DNA of 59,321 nucleotides, from the IMG/VR virus record IMGVR_UViG_3300037882_001894, positions 1 through 59,321 of that record, one strand, 5' to 3'. Numbering within the stretch: position 1 is the stretch's first letter; each line of letters begins with the position of its first letter. The stretch is from a virus. The translations under genes were made by a program, and so were the position numbers. This document shows, in pieces, positions 52,803-59,321 of this stretch. The notes beneath the pieces are model-generated. The model did no database searches and was not told the origin of the DNA. It saw nothing but the letters and a program-made list of their open reading frames with translations.

Positions 52803-53489
52803 ATGCCCAAATATAATCAAATTCACTACGTCTATATCACCACTCATAATATCACAGGAGAATACTATATTGGCAAAAGAACTACCAAAAAAGATATAAA
52901 ACAATCCCCAGAAACAGATAATTATTATGGATCTGGTACTTGGGTGAAGTCTATTTTGGATAAAACATTGCTGACTAAAACGGTAGTGGGTGTATATGAT
53001 TCTTTTGATGAATCTAGTGATGCAGAATACAATTTGATAAAAGAACATATAGAAAATCCATTGTGTACTAATATTAGGGTTTGTAGCAGTTCTGGGCATT
53101 TCGGTAAAATTCCATCAGAAGAAACTAAATTAAAAATATCAGTATCGTTATCTGGTGAAAACAATCACAATTTTGGTAAAACTCCATCAGATGAAACTAA
53201 ATTAAAAATATCGGTGAGGAATTCTGGTAAAATTCCATCAGAAGAAACTAGACAAAAATTATCAATAGCGGGAATGGGCAGAACACAAAAAGCTAGTACA
53301 AAGAAAAAAATAGCCTCGGCGCAATATGGCGAAAAAAATCATGCGGCAAAATTAACACAACTACAGGTAGAACAAATACGGATAATGCTATCAGATGGTT
53401 TAAAGCAAAAAGATATAGCTAGTAGATTTGGAGTGGCAGAGGGTACAATCAGTAAAATACATACTGGTGTAAGATGGAGTGCTGTCTAA
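52803..53489 (+). CDS. GIY-YIG homing endonuclease with NUMOD3 repeats and HTH
   Basis: 228 residues from ATG 52803. The nuclease head has YVYITTHNITGEYYIGK (GIY...YIG), with later catalytic residues in a Glu-containing AEYNLIKEHI helix. Three NUMOD3-like DNA-binding repeats follow (GKIPSEETKLKISVSLSGEN and two variants), then a helix-turn-helix (QKDIASRFGVAEGTISKIHT). This is the modular plan of T4 Seg-type and I-TevI-like enzymes. It sits between two late structural genes with a private promoter. The 78-base repeat shared with HNH copy 3 starts 1 base after its stop. Confidence 0.88.
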   Translation: MPKYNQIHYVYITTHNITGEYYIGKRTTKKDIKQSPETDNYYGSGTWVKSILDKTLLTKTVVGVYDSFDESSDAEYNLIKEHIENPLCTNIRVCSSSGHFGKIPSEETKLKISVSLSGENNHNFGKTPSDETKLKISVRNSGKIPSEETRQKLSIAGMGRTQKASTKKKIASAQYGEKNHAAKLTQLQVEQIRIMLSDGLKQKDIASRFGVAEGTISKIHTGVRWSAV

Positions 53490-53490
53490 C

Positions 53491-53568
53491 GTCTCCCCAG
53501 ATGCCTCTAGAATGCCCCACAACGCATATAAACTATAAAGACGTATACAACTATCAAATTTAATAAAT
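53491..53568 (+). repeat. 78-base repeat, copy B
   Basis: Partner of 32714-32791 (66/78 identical, no gaps). It lies between the GIY-YIG stop and the ATG of the next gene, which starts 3 bases after the repeat. Confidence 0.85.
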
Positions 53569-53570
53569 GA

Positions 53571-53942
53571 ATGGATTTCGCTCATACTAATATGGATTCA
53601 AAAGTTTGTCATCATTGCACAAATGGATTAAGATTAGAAAATAATTGTAATAGATCTGAATATTATTCTGCTTATTATAAAAACATCCAGCCACAATTGA
53701 AATATTACATATTGCCATGTGATCGGTGTTGGCATGGGAAATTTATTAAAGATTTCTACAACTTCCCAGAAACAGAGATTTTAGGTTATAGACAAGATTG
53801 CTATCGAAATATAATGGTTACTACGATAGATGGTAGTGAAATGTCACCAACAGAAATGTTGTACAATTGGATCAAATATAAATCTTTGACAAAACCAAAT
53901 AATCCATCAAAAAAATATGATCCACTACAACGACAGCACTAA
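53571..53942 (+). CDS. Cys-containing protein with 3' end overwritten by HNH copy 6
   Basis: 123 residues, with Cys pairs in KVCHHCTNG and LPCDRCWHG that could bind zinc, and a helical end (MSPTEMLYNWIKYKSLTKPN). The final residues YDPLQRQH are coded by the first bases of the HNH gene in another frame, so the original C terminus has been replaced or the gene was cut by the insertion. An ATG at 53592 is an alternative start. Not recognised otherwise. Confidence 0.5.
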   Translation: MDFAHTNMDSKVCHHCTNGLRLENNCNRSEYYSAYYKNIQPQLKYYILPCDRCWHGKFIKDFYNFPETEILGYRQDCYRNIMVTTIDGSEMSPTEMLYNWIKYKSLTKPNNPSKKYDPLQRQH

Positions 53943-54615
53943 TACATATTCCTTTGATCTTCCTAATCATAATACATATAAAGGTAGTAAACTAACATAC
54001 AATCAATTATTTGTAGACCATAAACTACACATACTAAACACCATCACTGGTGATCTCTATACCAACACTATTGATCTCTCTTCTGCACCACTACTAAAAC
54101 AATATAATTTTGGTGTAGATAATGATGGTAGATTTCAAACAAAAGCAAATGGAAAGATGGTAAAAATATACGAATTGATATATGGTATCAAAACTAATTC
54201 AAATTGGGTCATCAATCATATAGATGGCGATCATACAAACAACCAAAGAGCAAATCTAGAATTAGTAACTTTATGGTTCAACACAGCATTAATGAAAACT
54301 ACTAATTCTTTACCATTAGGTATAAACCATGATAATGGTAATAGTTTTAGAACACAAATTAATTTACCAACTATACAACAAATTATAACTTTTGGTTCAA
54401 AATCAATAGATTATCTCCAAAATCTCCATTATCAGTTCGGCACCAAATCTGGCTTGGTGTCTCCACAAAGATATTTGAAAGAGACACCAAATTGGTTGCC
54501 TGATAACAGCATAATCTTCGCAACAAAACATCAAGAAAAGTTAGATCGATTAATAGTAGAGCATCTAGAGAATCAAGCTAACTGGGATAAACCAGAATCA
54601 ATATTTATTGATTGA
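53917..54615 (+). CDS. HNH homing endonuclease, copy 6
   Basis: 232 residues, family start MIHYNDSTNTYSFDLPNHN and core NWVINHIDGDHTNNQRANL. The ATG lies 26 bases inside the preceding gene and no private promoter is seen, so it is read from the upstream transcript, as for copy 2. The family C-terminal SIY is altered to SIFID by a short extension, and the outward promoter overlaps this end. Confidence 0.85.
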   Translation: MIHYNDSTNTYSFDLPNHNTYKGSKLTYNQLFVDHKLHILNTITGDLYTNTIDLSSAPLLKQYNFGVDNDGRFQTKANGKMVKIYELIYGIKTNSNWVINHIDGDHTNNQRANLELVTLWFNTALMKTTNSLPLGINHDNGNSFRTQINLPTIQQIITFGSKSIDYLQNLHYQFGTKSGLVSPQRYLKETPNWLPDNSIIFATKHQEKLDRLIVEHLENQANWDKPESIFID

Positions 54616-54640
54616 CTTTAATGTCTGTGTATGGTATGAT
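54612..54640 (+). promoter_or_regulatory. Outward promoter after HNH copy 6
   Basis: TTGACT (54612-54617), 17-base spacer, TATGAT (54635-54640). Spacer nearly identical to those after copies 1 and 5; the TTGACT begins on the stop codon. Confidence 0.78.
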
Positions 54641-54672
54641 ATATAGATAAACAAGTAATATTAGTGAATATT

Positions 54673-54846
54673 ATGTTGGACGGGGTAATAGATTTCGCAT
54701 ATAGCTTTGAACATTGGTTGATCATCATGACTAGGGAAAAAGATCAACATCATATATCGGTTTTCTTTGATTCTTTGTCTTGGTGGTGGTATTATGACAA
54801 TGCAGCACAAAACTTTTCCAATTGTTTCTCTCAAAAATTAGATTAA
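54673..54846 (+). CDS. Small uncharacterised protein
   Basis: 57 residues from ATG 54673, starting MLDGVIDFAYSFEHWLIIMT. Aromatic-rich (SWWWYYDNA). Driven by the outward promoter of HNH copy 6 and followed 5 bases later by the RNA ligase. Not recognised. Confidence 0.5.
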   Translation: MLDGVIDFAYSFEHWLIIMTREKDQHHISVFFDSLSWWWYYDNAAQNFSNCFSQKLD

Positions 54847-54851
54847 AAAAT

Positions 54852-56954
54852 ATGGCTGAACTAACCGTTAACGTTGTAAGAATTGAAACAGTAACAACAC
54901 ATCCAAATGCGGATAGATTGGATCTAATTACATTAGTAGATCTAGGATATCAAGTGATCAGTGGCAGGGGTAATTACGAAGCTGGGCAATTAGCATTTTA
55001 TTTTCCGATTGATGCAGTGATTCCCGAAAAATATGTATTGGAGTTTGGGATTAGTGCATATTATAATAACCGATTACGAGCAACTAAACTACGTGGTTTG
55101 TTCTCAGAAGGATTGTTGGTGCCAATTGATCCTTATTTCTACCAATTTGATCCAGAACTCAAACCAGGAGATGATTATACAGAATTTTTTGGAGTAACAA
55201 AATACCAACCCCCAGTAACCATAGGACAAGGCAAGAATCCAAATCCAATTGGTGAAGAACGATTCCCATCACCAGAACATTTGAAAAAGTATAAAGGAAT
55301 TTTTGAAGAGGGCGAAGAAGTAGTCATAACAGAAAAGATTCATGGTTGTTTTCCAAAAAATGCTAAAATAACTATGCATGACGGAACTACAAAAAATATT
55401 TGCGATATCAAAACTGGTGATATTGTACTGGGTGTCGATAAAGATTTAACTCCAATTCCCACGCCAGTGACTAATACATTCATAAATGGCATTACTGATA
55501 TTTGGGTAAAAATACAAACAAAACATACAGAATCTCCAGCAATAAATAAAAACATTGTATGTACACCAAATCACCAAGTTTATGTAATTGGTCGTGGTTA
55601 TGTTGAGGCACAACAACTTACTACTGGTGATAGACTATTGACAGTAACTAAATTCCTAGTGTTGAACAACATTGCTAAAAGTGTGTTAATAGGTAAAGCA
55701 TTAGGTGATGGATATATAAACAACAAAACTGGCAATACTAATATATCATTTGGTCATAAAATCTCTCACGAAGAATATTTAGATTATTGTTTGTCATTGT
55801 TGGGCAATTTAACATCAAGAACAAAACACTATAGAACTTCTGGGTACGGCAGTGCAATCGTCGCTAGTAGAAGCAAAAATGCTTTATGCATCACTAAAGA
55901 GTTTGAAAAATGGTTTGATGTTAATACTAATAAAAAAATAATTCCATCCGACTTGGTATTAGATAATCTATCATTGGCAATCTGGTATATGGATGATGGT
56001 AGTCTTTCTCACACAGAATTGCAACAAGATAGAGTAAATTTTGCTTCCTGTGCATATTCAGATGTCGAATGCAATTATTTAATTAATGCATTAATTAAAT
56101 ATGGGTTTAATGAACCAAAGTTATATAAAGATAATTTGGGATATAATAGAATTAGATTGAATTTCCGAGATGCAAAACTTTTATTTGAATCTATAAAAGA
56201 GTTAGTGCCTGAATGTATGCAATATAAATTACCTTTAGAATATCGAGGTAACTTCAAATCACCAATATTACCACCAGATCTTTATGATTATTCTACAACA
56301 TCTTCAATAATTACTGGCATTGAAACTATATCTTCATCAAATTATCCTTCAGATTTATCTAATAGTCCATATAATAAAAAGTATGACATAGAAACTGAAA
56401 CTCATAACTATTTTGTAAGTGGAAGCTTAGTACACAATTCAAACTTTTCTATTCATAAAGATGTTGATGGTAATATTAAAGTTGCCAGTCATAATTGTTT
56501 CTGGGATGACACTGAAGAAAACCAAAAAGTACCACAAATCGTATTATTTCATCAATCACCAGAATTTTTAGAATTGCCCAATAATGTTATTGTGTATGGT
56601 GAAGTTTATGGTAGCAAAATTCAAGATCTTACTTATGGTTTAACTGGTATAGATTATGTTTTATTTGCTGTGTCTAAAGAAGGTGTATTTTTAGATTATG
56701 ATGATTTTGTAGAATTTTGTAATTATTACAAATTGAAACGTACTCCAGAATTATATCGTGGTAAGTATAGTTATGATGTTGTGCAGCAATTTAATAATAT
56801 TGATAGCAAATTAGTAAAAAATGCTCAGATGTCTGAGGGCGTTTGTATTATTCCAGTTAAAGAGCGTTGGGATCGTTCTATCCAATCGCGAGTATGTATG
56901 AAATTTGTTTCCGACCGTTATTTGTTGCGAAAAAATGGAACCGAGAACAAATAA
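54852..56954 (+). CDS. RNA ligase (DRB0094-like) with intein in the nucleophile motif
   Basis: 701 residues; without the 364-residue intein (166-529) about 337. The N-terminal OB-like domain (VVRIETVTTHPNADRLDLIT, GQLAFYFPIDAVIPE) precedes the nucleotidyltransferase domain, as in DRB0094-family RNA ligases. Motif I is ITEKIHG with adenylated Lys162; the intein follows Gly165 and the protein resumes SNFSIHK. Later motifs: VIVYGEVYG (motif III/IIIa) and MSEGVCIIPV (motif IV/V). It would seal nicks in RNA, for example tRNA cut by host defence. ATG 54852 is chosen; the earlier in-frame ATG is inside the preceding gene. Confidence 0.85.
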   Translation: MAELTVNVVRIETVTTHPNADRLDLITLVDLGYQVISGRGNYEAGQLAFYFPIDAVIPEKYVLEFGISAYYNNRLRATKLRGLFSEGLLVPIDPYFYQFDPELKPGDDYTEFFGVTKYQPPVTIGQGKNPNPIGEERFPSPEHLKKYKGIFEEGEEVVITEKIHGCFPKNAKITMHDGTTKNICDIKTGDIVLGVDKDLTPIPTPVTNTFINGITDIWVKIQTKHTESPAINKNIVCTPNHQVYVIGRGYVEAQQLTTGDRLLTVTKFLVLNNIAKSVLIGKALGDGYINNKTGNTNISFGHKISHEEYLDYCLSLLGNLTSRTKHYRTSGYGSAIVASRSKNALCITKEFEKWFDVNTNKKIIPSDLVLDNLSLAIWYMDDGSLSHTELQQDRVNFASCAYSDVECNYLINALIKYGFNEPKLYKDNLGYNRIRLNFRDAKLLFESIKELVPECMQYKLPLEYRGNFKSPILPPDLYDYSTTSSIITGIETISSSNYPSDLSNSPYNKKYDIETETHNYFVSGSLVHNSNFSIHKDVDGNIKVASHNCFWDDTEENQKVPQIVLFHQSPEFLELPNNVIVYGEVYGSKIQDLTYGLTGIDYVLFAVSKEGVFLDYDDFVEFCNYYKLKRTPELYRGKYSYDVVQQFNNIDSKLVKNAQMSEGVCIIPVKERWDRSIQSRVCMKFVSDRYLLRKNGTENK
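55347..56438 (+). other. Intein in RNA ligase, LAGLIDADG type
   Basis: 364 residues, C166 (CFPKNAKITMHDGT) to LVHN before extein Ser. Block B TPNHQVYV is present. Endonuclease helices IGKALGDGYINN and LAIWYMDDGSLSH are well preserved, so homing may still be active. Splicing restores KIHG-SNFSIHK. Confidence 0.9.
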
Positions 56955-56963
56955 AACTTGCCG

Positions 56964-56971
56964 TATAAATA
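56964..56971 (+). promoter_or_regulatory. Late promoter TATAAATA
   Basis: Exact T4 consensus, 23 bases before the ATG at 56994. Confidence 0.8.
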
Positions 56972-56993
56972 TTAATATTAAACTTAATAGTAT

Positions 56994-58070
56994 ATGGCTA
57001 TAACACTGAAGTTAAAACGAACAGTCACACCGTCACTAGTGCCAACAACATCGCAACTAACTAATGGTGAATTGGCACTTAATGTATTTGATGGTAAACT
57101 ATTCTTTGAAAAGGACAATGGTACACAATCTATAGTTGAGGTGTGTAATACTACTGGTAGCACATTTAGTGGTATATTAAATGCTACATCGGGAAGTGTT
57201 GGATCAATACTATTAGGGCGTGGTGGGGGCAATTTAGCCTCAAACGTCGCTATAGGCAATATTTTGTTACCAGCAAACACTACTGGACAGCAAAATATTG
57301 CTTTGGGTACATCATGTTTATCATCAAATACTACTGGTGGTAGTAACCTAGCTATAGGTGCGGATGCTTTATTATCCAATACTAATGGTAGTTTTAATAT
57401 AGCAATCGGGGTTGGTACATTATTCAACAACATTACTGGTGGTGATAATATAGCAATTGGGAAGGCTGCGTTAAATAGTTCATCGGCTTCCAACAACCTA
57501 AGTATTGGTAACAGCAGCCTTCAGAACAATACTTCTGGGAATCTTAATGTAGCTATTGGTAATGAAGCATTGTTTTTTAATACTGGTAGTAATAATACTG
57601 CTGTTGGTTGGAGAGCGGGGTATTCGACCTCTAGTGGTGCTGGTAGTAATAACACACTAATGGGTGTTGGGGCGAATATTGGATCAGTAACAGACACCAA
57701 TTGTCTGGTTTTAGGTTTTGGTGCTGTAGGATTGGGTAGTAATACTAATGTAATTGGAAATAATTCAACATTATCGACCAGAATATTTGGTAAAATAACG
57801 CAAGTTAGTACTATTATTACTACTCCCGCGACCACATTTACCGCTAATACTCCCACTGGGATATTAACTTGTGGATTGAATGCCACCATTACCGTAAATA
57901 ATAGTTTAGTGACTGCTGGTAGTATAGTAATTGTAAATTTTCGTAGTGTACCGAGTCCAGCAACACTATATATTAGACGAGTACTACCTGCTGTTGGTTC
58001 ATTCGCTATTACATTCAGTGCTACTCCCACAACAACAAACCCAGTAATTTCCTTTGTGGTAATTAATTAA
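56994..58070 (+). CDS. Tail-fibre-like protein with YadA/Hia-type head repeats
   Basis: 358 residues. The N terminus (LKLKRTVTPSLVPTTSQLTN then GELALNVFDGKLFFE) is the same fibre attachment pattern as in the protein at 51413. Residues about 90-250 hold repeats of the form NTTGG-N-AIG-AL--N (QQNIALGTSCLSSNTTGGSN; FNIAIGVGTLFNNITGGDN), as in trimeric autotransporter adhesin heads, forming a left-handed beta roll. The C-terminal 90 residues form a separate beta domain. Receptor-binding fibre is likely. Confidence 0.7.
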   Translation: MAITLKLKRTVTPSLVPTTSQLTNGELALNVFDGKLFFEKDNGTQSIVEVCNTTGSTFSGILNATSGSVGSILLGRGGGNLASNVAIGNILLPANTTGQQNIALGTSCLSSNTTGGSNLAIGADALLSNTNGSFNIAIGVGTLFNNITGGDNIAIGKAALNSSSASNNLSIGNSSLQNNTSGNLNVAIGNEALFFNTGSNNTAVGWRAGYSTSSGAGSNNTLMGVGANIGSVTDTNCLVLGFGAVGLGSNTNVIGNNSTLSTRIFGKITQVSTIITTPATTFTANTPTGILTCGLNATITVNNSLVTAGSIVIVNFRSVPSPATLYIRRVLPAVGSFAITFSATPTTTNPVISFVVIN

Positions 58071-58074
58071 AATT

Positions 58075-58569
58075 ATGTTAAACAATAAAATAACTTTAGC
58101 GGCTAAAGAATCAATCGAATCATATATTGAACAAAAACAAATACTAGAATCGATGTTGGATAATTTATCTAATATTTTGTCTAATATTGATTACAAAGCA
58201 ACAAAAGAATACGAAATATGTGAGATTGAATATGCACTTGATGTTCTAAATACTGGTGGGAAATTGATTGATAAATACTACAATACCGAACCACTACCGA
58301 TTCCAAAACCAGTATTATATAAATGCCAATTATATAAAACCGAAAATATTGCTTATGAAGTATGGATCAAAATTAAAAAACAATTGACTACCAAATTATC
58401 AAATTTCTTGATTTTTGCCGATTTTGCCGACAGTCTCAATGACTATTATGATTCGGTATTAACTCAGTCTTATTTGGATGTTATAATGACCATCGCTGTT
58501 ATTGATGAGATCGAACGAGAACTACTAAACCAATCATTCACCATTTACAACTTAGAACTTAAAGTATAA
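58075..58569 (+). CDS. Uncharacterised helical protein
   Basis: 164 residues, almost wholly helical (ESYIEQKQILESMLDNLSNI; IAVIDEIERELLNQ). Follows the fibre gene by 4 bases and precedes the coiled-coil gene by 4 bases, so it is part of the same late unit; a fibre chaperone is one possibility. Not recognised. Confidence 0.5.
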   Translation: MLNNKITLAAKESIESYIEQKQILESMLDNLSNILSNIDYKATKEYEICEIEYALDVLNTGGKLIDKYYNTEPLPIPKPVLYKCQLYKTENIAYEVWIKIKKQLTTKLSNFLIFADFADSLNDYYDSVLTQSYLDVIMTIAVIDEIERELLNQSFTIYNLELKV

Positions 58570-58573
58570 AACT

Positions 58574-58837
58574 ATGGATATCCAAGCAATTAAAGAAGAT
58601 TTTCAAGCACAACTGAAGCAAGAAGCAGAAACGATCACCGAATTGAATCAAAAACTACAACAAGCGCAACAACACGCTCTAAAATTACAAGGTGCTGTAG
58701 AGGCTTTAACATTGGTGATCGATAATACTGTGGCACCAGAAGAAATTGTTGATGATTTTGCCACTGGTGAGATTGTCGAAACTGCGGTAGTAAAGACACC
58801 TAACAGCAGAAAAAAGCAAAATCCTGAATTTAATTAA
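58574..58837 (+). CDS. Coiled-coil protein
   Basis: 87 residues. The first 50 form a clear heptad coiled coil (FQAQLKQEAETITELNQKLQ, QAQQHALKLQGAVEALTLVI), followed by an acidic linker and a basic tail (SRKKQNPEFN). One base before the next gene. Function unknown. Confidence 0.55.
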   Translation: MDIQAIKEDFQAQLKQEAETITELNQKLQQAQQHALKLQGAVEALTLVIDNTVAPEEIVDDFATGEIVETAVVKTPNSRKKQNPEFN

Positions 58838-58838
58838 A

Positions 58839-59057
58839 ATGGATATAAATTCGCTATCTGACAAAATAGTTGCTGAAATTTCTGAAGCTTTTGATAATAT
58901 GGGCATTACAGACGTTGATAAAGCAAGCAAGCGCATATCTATTTGTAATAATTGCTCTAACTATCTGACTGCAACTAAACAATGTAAACTATGTGGTTGT
59001 TTTGTACCGATTAAGGCTAGATTAAAATCTGCTGTTTGTCCAAATAACTTATGGTAA
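58839..59057 (+). CDS. Small zinc-finger protein (DUF6171-like)
   Basis: 72 residues. A four-Cys cluster ICNNCSNYL...KQCKLCGCFVP and an ending SAVCPNNLW match the CxxC..tCkxCGC...K....CPxxxW pattern of small cyanophage zinc-binding proteins (DUF6171 type). The N-terminal half is helical. Last gene of the fibre operon; a terminator follows directly. Function not established. Confidence 0.68.
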   Translation: MDINSLSDKIVAEISEAFDNMGITDVDKASKRISICNNCSNYLTATKQCKLCGCFVPIKARLKSAVCPNNLW

Positions 59058-59063
59058 ACTAGT

Positions 59064-59096
59064 AAAAAAACAGCATATTCAATATGCTGTTTTTTT
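59064..59096 (+). terminator. Rho-independent terminator
   Basis: AAAAAAACAGCATA / TATGCTGTTTTTTT stem, loop TTCAA. The right-arm T tract runs into the promoter of HNH copy 7. Confidence 0.9.
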
Positions 59097-59097
59097 G

Positions 59098-59106
59098 TGC
59101 TATAAT
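59098..59106 (+). promoter_or_regulatory. Extended -10 promoter of HNH copy 7
   Basis: TGC then TATAAT (59101-59106). Downstream GATATACAATTATTTG is identical to that of copy 3. Confidence 0.7.
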
Positions 59107-59129
59107 GGATATACAATTATTTGTAACAC

Positions 59130-59273
59130 ATGATCCACTATAACGACAGCACTAATACATATTCTTTCGATCTTCCTAACCACAACATTAATAAAACTGG
59201 TAGTGGTGGTAATACTAAAAAATTATCAGGAAGCTGGGTGAAAACCCCGTCCTTCAGGACGGCTTTCTCCTAA
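59130..59273 (+). pseudogene. HNH homing endonuclease, copy 7, truncated by foreign sequence
   Basis: Starts MIHYNDSTNTYSFDLPNHN like the other copies and follows them to the codons for KKL near 59225 (others continue KLTYNQLFVDN). It then switches to SGSWVKTPSFRTAFS and a stop at 59271. The nuclease core is absent, so it is dead. The breakpoint is the left edge of the hairpin-containing sequence. Confidence 0.82.
59226..59272. mobile_element. Possible IS200/IS605-type element end
   Basis: Contains hairpin CCGTCCT-TC-AGGACGG in the context AAAACCCCGTCCTTCAGGAC. Read on the minus strand, GAAAGCCGTCCTGAAGGACG followed by GGGTTTTCACCC strongly recalls the right ends of cyanobacterial IS200/IS605 (tnpB-type) elements. 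The body would lie to the right, outside the window. Confidence 0.5.
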
Positions 59274-59280
59274 TCTCTTC

Positions 59281-59309
59281 TTGACATTACTGTCTACATA
59301 TCCTATAAT
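59281..59309 (+). promoter_or_regulatory. Consensus sigma70-like promoter at window end
   Basis: TTGACA (59281-59286), 17-base spacer, TATAAT (59304-59309), perfect boxes, directed out of the window. An ATG at 59318 may begin the next gene. Confidence 0.85.
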
Positions 59310-59321
59310 ATAATTAATGAA

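Overview
The window is a continuous piece of a T4-like cyanomyovirus genome. It is AT-rich and almost fully coding, with short gaps, ATGA overlaps and T4-type gene content: sliding clamp gp45, UvsX, gp41 helicase, gp61 primase, DexA, NrdA/NrdB, RNase H, gp33, gp59, gp32, gp4, gp48, gp53, gp54, gp26, gp27-like hub and gp5. A small gene matching NblA, the phycobilisome-degradation adaptor, points to a phycobilisome-bearing cyanobacterial host. nblA in freshwater cyanophages and an IS200/IS605-like end at the right border suggest a freshwater or bloom-forming host; that part is inference.

Layout. 1-5.3 kb: replication and recombination operon (clamp, UvsX, intein-bearing helicase, MazG-like), closed by a terminator. 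5.4-10.9 kb: late genes of unknown function, including two large low-complexity proteins, a holin-like peptide and a coiled-coil/TM protein. 10.9-18.5 kb: primase, DexA, ribonucleotide reductase genes with inteins and breaks. 18.5-25.9 kb: small accessory genes, a wall-active enzyme, a nuclease, a secreted beta-barrel protein and a broken RNase H gene. 25.9-29.9 kb: ThyX, NblA, FmdB-like, exonuclease, late coactivator gp33, helicase loader gp59, ssDNA-binding gp32. 29.9-46.1 kb: head completion and tail/baseplate genes on both strands, including two divergent tape-measure-like paralogues. 46.1-59.1 kb: tail-fibre-like proteins, an intein-containing RNA ligase and small proteins. The last ~100 bases hold a homing-endonuclease gene cut by foreign sequence.

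Three themes stand out. First, the region is crowded with selfish elements: four inteins, each in an active-site motif; seven copies of one HNH homing endonuclease family (six intact, one truncated); and one GIY-YIG endonuclease. Several HNH copies end in a conserved outward-facing promoter. Second, regulation can be read directly: sigma70-like promoters, often with an extended -10, precede early genes, while about 20 late promoters of the form N(A/C)TAAATA sit a nearly constant 23-32 bases before late start codons. Third, several genes are decoded unusually. There is a probable -1 frameshift in the gp26 tail chaperone. The gp32 leader has a pseudoknot like the T4 autoregulatory one. The NrdA polypeptide is divided into two large parts plus a separately promoted peptide carrying a CxxC-type tail. 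RNase H is split by a frame change.

All functions are read from sequence motifs and remembered family patterns; no database search was run.
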